A DNA stretch of 45,014 nucleotides, taken from contig URSO01000009.1 in assembly GCA_900550415.1 (NCBI GenBank), positions 1 through 45,014 on the forward strand, written 5' to 3'. Both the position numbers and the translations under genes were made by a program. The notes below the pieces were generated by a model. It saw nothing but the letters and a program-made list of their open reading frames with translations, was not told where the DNA came from and searched no databases. Source of the stretch: an uncultured Collinsella sp. (GTDB lineage Bacteria; Actinomycetota; Coriobacteriia; Coriobacteriales; Coriobacteriaceae). This document shows positions 38,812-45,014 of this stretch, in pieces. Each line of letters starts with the position of its first letter. Position 1 is the stretch's first letter.

Positions 38812-40329
38812 ATGGCGCTCTATCTGGGTATTGATATTGGGACAAGCGCCTCTAAAGGCGTTTTAATCGATGATCGATGCAACATCGTTTGCCAAGCCTC
38901 TTGTGGACACGAGACGGACAACCCGTGTGATGGATGGTACCAGCATGATGCGGAGGCAGTTTGGTGGGGCGATTTTTGCCGCCTGTCGCGCGAGCTGGTG
39001 GCGCGATCGGGGGTTAACGCGGCACAGATCGGATGCGTGGGCCTTTCCGCATTGGGTTGCGACTGTGTGCCGGTCGATACCGAGTGCAACGCGCTGGCGC
39101 CCGCGATTTTGTATGGAGTCGATGCACGTTCGAAGCCGCAGATTGACGAGCTTCTTTCCGAATATGGGTCAGATCGCGCGCGCGAGCTTTTCGGGCACGA
39201 TCCCTGTTCGTCAGATATTGCTCCTAAGATCTTGTGGTTTAAGGAGAATATGCCCGAGGTGCACGAACGTGCCGCGAAGTTCCTGACGGCGTCATCGTTT
39301 CTGTGCGCAAAGTTGACGGGGCGTTTTACGGTGGACCGTTATTTGGCGGAGGATTTTCTTCCCCTATATGACCGCTACACTTGGAAGGTTGATGCTCGGG
39401 AATGTGCTCGTTTCTGCCGGCCTGACCAGATGGCGGAGGTAATGTCGGCTACCGATATTGCCGGGGTGATTACGCAGCGTGCGGCTGAGGCGACGGGGCT
39501 CGCGGCAGGGACACCTGTCTTAGTGGGAACGGGCGACTCTGGTGCCGAGGCCATTTCGACGGGTGTATTCCGTCCCGGCGATATGATGGTTCAGTTGGGG
39601 AGTACGGCGTATTTCATCTACCTAGCTGATCATATGATCGATGATGCCCGTCTGTGGCCAGGGACGTTTATCATTCCCGGAACTTACGGGATCTGCGCGG
39701 GGACCAATACGGCGGGTGCGCTCACATCGTGGCTGCGCCAAGAGCTGTATCGCGACGTTGTAGAGGCCGAGGGCCACGGTGGCCCCGATGCATATTCGGT
39801 TATGGCGCATGATGCCGCCGACGTGGCGCCGGGTGCCGATGGGCTCCTGTGTCTGCCGTACTTTGCGGGGGAGCGTACTCCGCTCAACGATCCCGAGGCG
39901 CGTGGCGTCTTCTTTGGCTTGACCGGAAGGCATACGCGAGCCCATATGGTTCGCGCCGCCTTGGAAGGCGTCGCGTATACCGTTGCATCCCATGTCGACA
40001 TTATCGAGCGAGAGCATGGACTGCCAATTGGGCGCATTATGCTTGTCGGAGGTGGAACCAAGAATCCAGTTTGGATGCAGGCTATCGCCGACGTATGCGG
40101 GCGCGAGGTCTCGGTTGCCATGGTTACGATGGGCGCATGCTTCGGCGATGCCATCATGGCAGCTCTCGCAGGTGGCGCCTATGCATCATGGGATGAGCTC
40201 GCCCAAGTCCTTGGCGTTGCGCAAACAATCGTACCCGATATGACTGCCCACGAGCTATATGCGTCGCGCCGTCACATCTTTGACGAATTGTATGCACGCA
40301 ACCGTGATCTCATGCACGAATTGGTTTAA
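38812..40329 (+). CDS. FGGY-family carbohydrate kinase
   Basis: The 505-residue protein is a FGGY kinase: LGIDIGTSASKGVLID at the N terminus (phosphate-1), GTGDSGAEAISTGV, GSTAYFIYLA, PYFAGERTPLNDPEARG and VGGGTKNPVWMQAIADV. It is closest in shape to xylulokinase-like members, which phosphorylate pentoses or hexoses at the distal hydroxyl. The ribosome site is GGGGAG within the preceding gene end. It is the last gene of the island, and its sugar substrate is unknown; it could phosphorylate a sugar released by other island enzymes. Confidence 0.92.
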   Translation: MALYLGIDIGTSASKGVLIDDRCNIVCQASCGHETDNPCDGWYQHDAEAVWWGDFCRLSRELVARSGVNAAQIGCVGLSALGCDCVPVDTECNALAPAILYGVDARSKPQIDELLSEYGSDRARELFGHDPCSSDIAPKILWFKENMPEVHERAAKFLTASSFLCAKLTGRFTVDRYLAEDFLPLYDRYTWKVDARECARFCRPDQMAEVMSATDIAGVITQRAAEATGLAAGTPVLVGTGDSGAEAISTGVFRPGDMMVQLGSTAYFIYLADHMIDDARLWPGTFIIPGTYGICAGTNTAGALTSWLRQELYRDVVEAEGHGGPDAYSVMAHDAADVAPGADGLLCLPYFAGERTPLNDPEARGVFFGLTGRHTRAHMVRAALEGVAYTVASHVDIIEREHGLPIGRIMLVGGGTKNPVWMQAIADVCGREVSVAMVTMGACFGDAIMAALAGGAYASWDELAQVLGVAQTIVPDMTAHELYASRRHIFDELYARNRDLMHELV

Positions 40330-40351
40330 TGCTGCCGAATTGTACTGCCTT

Positions 40352-40392
40352 CCAAAATAGGGACTGCGTTGTGCGATTCGCATGTCCCTTGG
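40352..40392. terminator. GGGAC/GTCCC hairpin at the end of the island
   Basis: CCAA...GGGAC..TGCG pairs with CGCA.GTCCC..TTGG with small bulges, between the convergent FGGY kinase and TatD genes. It resembles the other GGGAC palindromes in this window. Confidence 0.55.
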
Positions 40393-40410
40393 CATTTTTG
40401 CCCACAGGGG

Positions 40411-41193
40411 TTAGCGAAGGTCAAAAACAGAGTGCGCATTTGCTAAAACTACCGACTCGATGCGCTTTGCGTCACAGTTTTTGAGTGAGGCAATGCGCAT
40501 CGAGGTCCTTGCGAGCGATTTGATGAGCGACTGCGCGCTTGTTTCTGTGTTTGGCTCGGCCGGCGCATCGGTCTCGAGCAGTATACGGTCGAGTGGAATC
40601 TGTCGGGCGTATTCACGACCGCGCTTGGTGGCGAGCATACGCTCGTTGACGGAGAAATAGCAGCCTGCATCGCTCGCGCGGACGAGTTCGTCCGAGGTAC
40701 CGCTAAACCAGTGGAAGGTGATAACGGGGGAGTCGGGCCTTGGGGTGAGCAATCCGTGCGACTCGAGGACGTCCAGTACGGTTCCTGCCGAACGAACGGC
40801 GTGAATTGATATCACGCGCCCGGTAAGAGGATGATGCACAAGTGCATCGCAGAGCCGTTCAAGTGCCTGTATTTGTAACGGCTCGCTTCCAACAAAGCGT
40901 GCGGAAAAGTCGAGCCCGATCTCGCCGATAAAACGCTCTTGTGCAGCGACTTCGCAAAGTAGATTGATTTCGGCGGTTCCGCATCGGCCGTCGGCGAGCC
41001 ACCAGGGATGGAGCCCTACGCCCGCGATGATGTACGGGTAGTGACCGCCACGTGTTTTTGCTGCTGCGAAGTCGCGTGGGTCGACGCCGCAGTCAAATAG
41101 ACCCAGGCCCAGTGCCGTCGTCTCATCGGCAACGGTATCCGGGCAGGCCATCAAATCAAGATGACAGTGTGCATCAAACAGCTGCGGCTCCAT
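40411..41193 (-). CDS. TatD-family hydrolase
   Basis: The 260-residue protein is a TatD-type metal-dependent hydrolase: FDAHCHLDL at the N terminus (HxH), GEIGLDFS, HWFSGTSDE and LLETDAP near the C terminus. TatD proteins are 3'-exonucleases/DNases in repair and quality control. It is 13 nt downstream of the ThiF-like gene. Confidence 0.9.
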   Translation of the reverse strand: MEPQLFDAHCHLDLMACPDTVADETTALGLGLFDCGVDPRDFAAAKTRGGHYPYIIAGVGLHPWWLADGRCGTAEINLLCEVAAQERFIGEIGLDFSARFVGSEPLQIQALERLCDALVHHPLTGRVISIHAVRSAGTVLDVLESHGLLTPRPDSPVITFHWFSGTSDELVRASDAGCYFSVNERMLATKRGREYARQIPLDRILLETDAPAEPNTETSAQSLIKSLARTSMRIASLKNCDAKRIESVVLANAHSVFDLR

Positions 41194-41206
41194 CGCGGCA
41201 TCCCTG

Positions 41207-41998
41207 CTAGTCCAAGCGCTGGCCGTCGGCGCGCACGCGCTCGGTGCCGCGTCCGCTGATCTGGCGGATAACCTCGCCGGCGATCATCTGGCCCATGATG
41301 GGCGGCATAAAGCTCGCGGTTCCCAGCTCGGTACGCTCGTGGATGTTGGAAGGGTCGCGAGGCTGTGTCTTAACCGATTCCTCGCAGCTAAACAACACGC
41401 GAAGGCTCTTGATGCCACGCTTTTTGCACTCTTTGCGCATGATGCGGCTCATAGGGTCGCGCACGGTGTCAAAAATGTCGGCAAAACGCAGGCATTCGGG
41501 GTGGAGCTTGTTGGCCCCGCCCATGGAGCTAACCAAATGAATGTCGTGGTCCTGAGCATATTTGGCAATGGTGAGCTTGGCCGAGATGGTGTCGATGGCG
41601 TCGACGACGTAGTCGAGCTTGCCGTCCGTCTGCTCCAAAACACTTGCGAAGAACTCATCGATGCTGTCGCTCAACAGGTATTCGGTACGTTTGATGACAG
41701 CGGCGGCGGGGTTGATGTCGTTGATCATGGCTTCCATAACATCGACCTTGCGCTTGCCGATGGTGCTGTGAAAGGCGATGGACTGGCGATTGATATTGCT
41801 GGGCGCGATGATGTCCTTGTCCAGAATCACAAAATGACCGATGCCGCCGCGGGCAAGTGCCTCGCAGCAGTTAGAGCCCACGCCTCCGCAGCCGAGCACC
41901 AGCACCGTGGCGTTGGCGAGTCTATCGAGTGCCTCACGGCCCATGATGATCTCGAGTTTGGTGTCGCGTGTCTCGACGAGAGCGGCGGTTTCGGTCAT
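41207..41998 (-). CDS. tcdA: tRNA threonylcarbamoyladenosine dehydratase (TcdA) / ThiF-HesA-MoeB family
   Basis: The 263-residue protein has the E1-like nucleotide-binding fold: ATVLVLGCGGVGSNCCEALARGG and SNINRQSIAF, and later DYVVDAIDTISAK. TcdA cyclises t6A37 to ct6A in tRNAs; the TcdA subgroup lacks the C-terminal CxxC zinc motif of MoeB/ThiF, as here. I chose the ATG at 41996-41998 because the GGAGG (42005-42009) is 6 nt before; the ATG at 42002-42004 directly abuts it. Confidence 0.88.
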   Translation of the reverse strand: MTETAALVETRDTKLEIIMGREALDRLANATVLVLGCGGVGSNCCEALARGGIGHFVILDKDIIAPSNINRQSIAFHSTIGKRKVDVMEAMINDINPAAAVIKRTEYLLSDSIDEFFASVLEQTDGKLDYVVDAIDTISAKLTIAKYAQDHDIHLVSSMGGANKLHPECLRFADIFDTVRDPMSRIMRKECKKRGIKSLRVLFSCEESVKTQPRDPSNIHERTELGTASFMPPIMGQMIAGEVIRQISGRGTERVRADGQRLD

Positions 41999-42085
41999 AG
42001 ACATCCTCCGATGGGGAAGCGAATCGTGTTTTAGCTATCACCATTATAGGTATTATCGCGATTCCATTTGAGCCCTAGGGGCTTG

Positions 42086-42114
42086 TTGAAATGAGGCGGT
42101 GATTCGCATAAGAT
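42086..42114 (+). promoter_or_regulatory. Promoter of the candidate small RNA
   Basis: TTGAAA (42086-42091) and TAAGAT (42109-42114) are exactly 17 nt apart, the best promoter match in this region. It is followed within 10 nt by the structured sequence described as a small RNA. Confidence 0.65.
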
Positions 42115-42120
42115 GAAGCA

Positions 42121-42216
42121 GATGGCACCCGTTGCCGCGGGTTAGCCAACTCCGAAACACGTTTATGGCGTGAGAAGTGGCCGTCTTCGCATTACGCGGA
42201 GGCGGCTATTTTTTTT
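42121..42216 (+). ncRNA. Candidate small RNA
   Basis: A stretch of about 96 nt with its own promoter (42086-42114) and terminator. It folds as GGC-ACCCG/CGGGT-GCC (42124-42147, with TA bulged), a small CACG/CGTG hairpin (42158-42172), and a terminator: TGGCCGTCTTCGC (42178-42190) pairs with GCGGAGGCGGCTA (42196-42208) followed by eight Ts. No open frame of note is inside. I do not recognise a family. It may be a trans-acting sRNA or a regulator of the following ArsR-SdpI pair. Confidence 0.5.
42177..42216 (+). terminator. Strong terminator of the small RNA
   Basis: A 13-bp stem (42178-42190 with 42196-42208, three G-U or T-G wobbles) is followed by a run of eight Ts at 42209-42216. It ends before the ArsR promoter. 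Confidence 0.9.
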
Positions 42217-42226
42217 GAGTACAAGA

Positions 42227-42264
42227 TTAGATAGTTAGACAAACATCTAAATATCGAGTATAGT
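42227..42264 (+). promoter_or_regulatory. Promoter and operator of the arsR-sdpI pair
   Basis: TTAGAC (42235-42240) and TATAGT (42259-42264) are 18 nt apart. TTAGAT-N12-ATCTAA (42227-42250) is an inverted repeat covering the -35, a plausible binding site for the ArsR-type repressor itself. Confidence 0.65.
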
Positions 42265-42298
42265 GTGCGCGTCATGAGGGGTGCTGAGAGGAGGTCCT

Positions 42299-42577
42299 AT
42301 GCCGGGAGAGGGTTTTAAGGCGCTGGCTGATCCAACGCGGCGGCGCATTTTGGAACTGCTGCGCGAGGGCAATTGCACGGCGGGGGAGCTTGCCAAGCAT
42401 TTCGATATCAGTAAGCCGTCGCTGAGCCATCACTTGGCGACGCTTAAAAACGCCGGGTTGGTGACCGACGAGCGCCATGGCCAAAACATCGTATACAGCT
42501 TAAACACCACCGTCATGCAGGATTTAATTGGCTGGTTTATGGGTTTTACAAACAATGAAGGTGATAAGGATGAATAA
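42299..42577 (+). CDS. ArsR-family repressor (SdpR-like)
   Basis: The 92-residue protein is a small winged-helix ArsR protein: FKALADPTRRRILELLREGNCTAGELAKHFDISKPSLSHHLATLKNAGLV. No metal-binding Cys motif (such as ELCVCDL) is present, fitting the SdpR group that acts with SdpI. It overlaps the SdpI-like gene by 8 nt. Start ATG 42299 follows GGAGG. Confidence 0.9.
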   Translation: MPGEGFKALADPTRRRILELLREGNCTAGELAKHFDISKPSLSHHLATLKNAGLVTDERHGQNIVYSLNTTVMQDLIGWFMGFTNNEGDKDE

Positions 42578-43274
42578 CGAAAACAAGGGCATTCACCCCA
42601 CAGGGGTATCGTCGCGCGTGTGGATTGCGCTGGTCGCTCTGTGCGTCGCCAATGTCGTAGCGCACCTCATGGTGATGCCGAGCTTGCCTGCGCAGATTCC
42701 CACGCACTGGGGCGCGAACGGCGCTGTCGACGGTTGGGGTCCTAGCTGGATGGCCTCCGCGCTCGGCGTGCTGCCTCTGGCGCTTCTCGCAATGTTCTGC
42801 GTGGTGCCGCGCATCGATCCCAAAGGTGAGGCATATCGAACCTCGGGTAAGTTCTATCAGGGCTTCGTAATTGCCTTCACCTTGTTCATGTGCGCCATAA
42901 GCTGGCTGGGAGAGCTTACGGTCTGGGGCGTGGTGCCGGCGGTCGGTTCGGTCAACGTGCTGATTTCCGGTGCTGTCGGTTTGCTGTTCATCGGCGTAGG
43001 CAACTACTTGCCGCGTGTGAAGCAGAACTATACGCTCGGTATCAAGACGCCCTGGGCGCTTGCCGATCCCGAGAACTGGCGCCGTACGCAGCGCTTTGGC
43101 GGTGCCTGCTTTATGGTGCTGGGTGTTGGCCTGATTGTGATGGGCGTGGCGGGCAGCGTGCTTTCGAGTGAAGTCGTCGCCGCGGTGATTGCGGCTCTGG
43201 CGTTTGGTTCGGCTGGAGCTGCCTACGCCTATTCGTATCTGCTGTGGCGTAAATCGCAGCGAGCCGTTCGCTAA
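42570..43274 (+). CDS. SdpI-family membrane protein
   Basis: The 234-residue protein has about six membrane helices with the SdpI/DUF1648 pattern: LPAQIPTHWGANGAVDGWG after the first helix and GVGNYLPRVKQNYTLGIKTPWALADPENWRRTQRF in the second half. In Bacillus SdpI confers immunity to the SdpC toxin and signals to SdpR. No sdpC toxin gene is adjacent, so the role is likely sensing or immunity to an outside peptide. Start ATG 42570 follows AAGGTGATAAGG. Confidence 0.88.
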   Translation: MNNENKGIHPTGVSSRVWIALVALCVANVVAHLMVMPSLPAQIPTHWGANGAVDGWGPSWMASALGVLPLALLAMFCVVPRIDPKGEAYRTSGKFYQGFVIAFTLFMCAISWLGELTVWGVVPAVGSVNVLISGAVGLLFIGVGNYLPRVKQNYTLGIKTPWALADPENWRRTQRFGGACFMVLGVGLIVMGVAGSVLSSEVVAAVIAALAFGSAGAAYAYSYLLWRKSQRAVR

Positions 43275-43339
43275 GGTTGCGGAAAACTAGCGTACGCAGT
43301 TCATAGTATGTTCCGGGGGACTTTTCCCAGGTAGTATTA

Positions 43340-43367
43340 GGGGGTGTGGGCAACCATGCCCCTTTTT
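43340..43367 (+). terminator. Terminator after the SdpI gene
   Basis: AGGGGGTGTGG pairs with CCATGCCCCT, with loop GCAA, followed by TTTT. It lies 67 nt after the stop of the SdpI-like gene and 92 nt before the ABC-F start, so it could also attenuate the ABC-F gene. Confidence 0.8.
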
Positions 43368-43458
43368 CGTTAAGTTTCAGAGCTGGTTTTCTCATTTCGT
43401 TTCCACTAAAGCGAATCAAGAATAGGGAAACAGCAGGTAGAAAGGATAGGACAGACAT

Positions 43459-45014
43459 ATGGCGGAGTTTATCTACCAGATGTATCAGGCTCGCAAGGCC
43501 CATGGCGACAAGGTAATCCTTGACGACGTGACCCTGAGCTTCTACCCCGGTGCCAAGATCGGCGTCGTGGGTCCCAACGGCATGGGCAAGTCGACCCTGC
43601 TCAAGATCATGGCCGGTATCGAGGAAGTCTCCAACGGCGATGCCAGGCTTACCCCCGGCTACACCGTGGGCATCCTGCAGCAGGAGCCGCCGCTCGATGA
43701 CGACAAGACCGTCATCGAGAACGTGCGCATGGCGTTTGGCGATATGATTGCCAAGGTCGATCGCTTCAACAAGATCGGCGAGGAGATGTGCGACCCGGAT
43801 TGCGATATGGACGCCCTCATGGCCGAGATGGGCAAGCTCCAGGACGAGATCGACGCCGCCGACGGCTGGGATATCGATTCCAAGCTCGGTCAGGCCATGG
43901 ACGCCCTGCAGCTGCCCGATTCCGACATGCCGGTCAACGTGCTTTCCGGCGGCGAGCGCCGTCGCGTGGCCCTGTGCAAGCTGCTACTCGAGGCTCCCGA
44001 CCTGCTGCTGCTCGACGAGCCCACGAACCACCTGGACGCTGAGTCGATCCTGTGGCTCGAGCACTTCCTGCATAACTATCAGGGCGCGGTGCTTGCCGTC
44101 ACACACGATCGCTACTTCCTGGATAACGTTGCCGAGTGGATCTGCGAGGTCGACCGCGGTCACCTTTATCCCTACAAGGGCAACTACTCCACGTATCTGG
44201 AGACCAAGGCCGCCCGTATCGAGGCTCAGGGTAACCGCGATGCCAAGCTCGCCAAGCGCATGGAGGCCGAGCTCGAGTGGGTGCGCAGCTCGCCCAAGGC
44301 TCGCCAAGCCAAGAACAAGGCCCGCCTGGCTCGCTACGAGGAGATGGAGGCCGAGGCCCGCGCAAGCCAGAAGCTCGACTGGACCGACATCCGCATCCCT
44401 GTGGGCCCGCGTCTGGGCAACAAGGTGCTCGAGGCCCATCATCTGCACAAGGAGTTCGATGGCCGTGTGCTCATCGACGACCTTTCGTTTACCCTGCCGC
44501 GCAACGGCATCGTGGGCGTCATCGGCCCCAACGGTGTCGGTAAGACCACGCTGTTCAAGACGATTGTGGGTCTTGAGCCGCTGACTTCGGGCGAGCTTGA
44601 GGTGGGTGAGACCGTCAAGATTTCTTACGTCGACCAGAACCGTTCCGGCATCGACCCCGACAAGAACCTGTGGGAGGTCGTCTCGGACGGCCTGGACCAC
44701 ATGATGGTCGGCGAGACCGAGGTTCCGAGCCGCGCTTATGTGGCGAGCTTTGGCTTTAAGGGCCAGGACCAGCAGAAGCGCGCTGGCGTACTCTCCGGTG
44801 GCGAGCGCAACCGTCTGAACTTGGCGCTTACGCTCAAGCAGGGCGGCAACCTGCTGCTCCTCGACGAGCCCACGAACGACCTCGACGTCGAGACGCTGTC
44901 CTCGCTTGAAGCGGCGCTGCTCGAGTTCCCGGGCTGCTCGGTGGTCATTAGCCACGACCGTATGTTCCTGGACCGCGTCGCCACGCACATCCTGGCGTGG
45001 GAGGGCACCGACGA
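43459..45014 (+). CDS. ettA: ABC-F protein, EttA type (3' end cut by window)
   Basis: The first 518 codons of an EttA-like ABC-F ATPase. Walker A of domain 1 is GPNGMGKS (residues 38-45) and its signature is LSGGERRRVALCKLL; Walker B is LLLLDEPTNHLD. Domain 2 has GPNGVGKTT, LSGGERNRLNLAL and LLLLDEPTNDLD. The linker contains ELEWVRSSPKARQAKNKARLARYEEM, typical of EttA. EttA binds the ribosomal E site and gates early translation elongation according to energy state. About 40 residues are missing because the window ends. ATG 43459 begins the protein MAEFIYQMYQARK. Confidence 0.93.
   Translation, partial: MAEFIYQMYQARKAHGDKVILDDVTLSFYPGAKIGVVGPNGMGKSTLLKIMAGIEEVSNGDARLTPGYTVGILQQEPPLDDDKTVIENVRMAFGDMIAKVDRFNKIGEEMCDPDCDMDALMAEMGKLQDEIDAADGWDIDSKLGQAMDALQLPDSDMPVNVLSGGERRRVALCKLLLEAPDLLLLDEPTNHLDAESILWLEHFLHNYQGAVLAVTHDRYFLDNVAEWICEVDRGHLYPYKGNYSTYLETKAARIEAQGNRDAKLAKRMEAELEWVRSSPKARQAKNKARLARYEEMEAEARASQKLDWTDIRIPVGPRLGNKVLEAHHLHKEFDGRVLIDDLSFTLPRNGIVGVIGPNGVGKTTLFKTIVGLEPLTSGELEVGETVKISYVDQNRSGIDPDKNLWEVVSDGLDHMMVGETEVPSRAYVASFGFKGQDQQKRAGVLSGGERNRLNLALTLKQGGNLLLLDEPTNDLDVETLSSLEAALLEFPGCSVVISHDRMFLDRVATHILAWEGTD

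Noticed and set aside
42121..42216. The structured region as part of a tRNA or SRP RNA
   Set aside because: It lacks the tRNA cloverleaf and the conserved SRP Alu/S-domain elements.

Overview
The window reads as a gut Coriobacteriia chromosome, most likely Collinsella or a close relative. The evidence is high G+C, dense coding with strong GGAGG ribosome sites and frequent GTG/TTG starts, and a typical anaerobe gene set: NrdG, flavodoxin with DUF3793, a ferredoxin-type aldo/keto reductase and an O-acetylhomoserine sulfhydrylase. I see no rRNA, tRNA, CRISPR array, IS element or prophage.

Region 1 (1-9.1 kb) is housekeeping. It holds NrdG, a partial pterin/folate cluster (folE, an HD phosphohydrolase, folB), an YgjP-type metalloprotease, an M19 dipeptidase, an SlyD-like FKBP next to an orphan UreE-like protein, a HAD phosphatase, a Fur-family regulator, acylphosphatase with a Gfo/Idh/MocA oxidoreductase, and RNase HI. 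Region 2 (9.1-21 kb) has a LysR regulator divergent from a MetY-type sulfhydrylase with an unusual leader, a secreted protein, ketopantoate reductase, a cyclase-family hydrolase, an Fe-S aldo/keto reductase, endonuclease IV, and a polar amino-acid ABC transporter whose permease carries a fused extracellular domain. Region 3 (20.6-28.8 kb) holds flavodoxin and DUF3793, a heavy-metal-associated protein, a YolD plus Y-family polymerase pair under LexA-type boxes, a truncated Fe-alcohol-dehydrogenase-like gene, glucose-6-phosphate isomerase and two HAD phosphatases.

Region 4 (28.9-40.3 kb) is the most interesting part: a one-direction catabolic island of eleven genes. It has a GntR/UTRA regulator, a DcuC/YfcC-type carrier, a YtcJ-type amidohydrolase, FrlC-like, FrlB-like and FrlD-like proteins, a second divergent FrlD-like kinase, a second amidohydrolase, a YjbQ protein, a BtpA/SgcQ TIM barrel and an FGGY kinase. 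The FrlB/FrlC/FrlD/GntR core matches the logic of fructosamine (Amadori product) use: import, 6-phosphorylation, then deglycation to glucose-6-phosphate plus an amine. The carrier type, the two amidohydrolases with altered metal sites and the extra kinases, YjbQ and BtpA are not part of the known frl or fra operons, so the substrate is probably different or broader.

Region 5 (40.4-45 kb) contains TatD, a TcdA/ThiF-type enzyme, a probable stand-alone small RNA with its own promoter and terminator (about 42.12-42.22 kb), an ArsR-SdpI pair like SdpRI, and an EttA-type ABC-F protein cut by the window end. Several intergenic gaps carry long palindromes, some built around GGGAC/GTCCC, which look like dispersed elements or bidirectional terminators.
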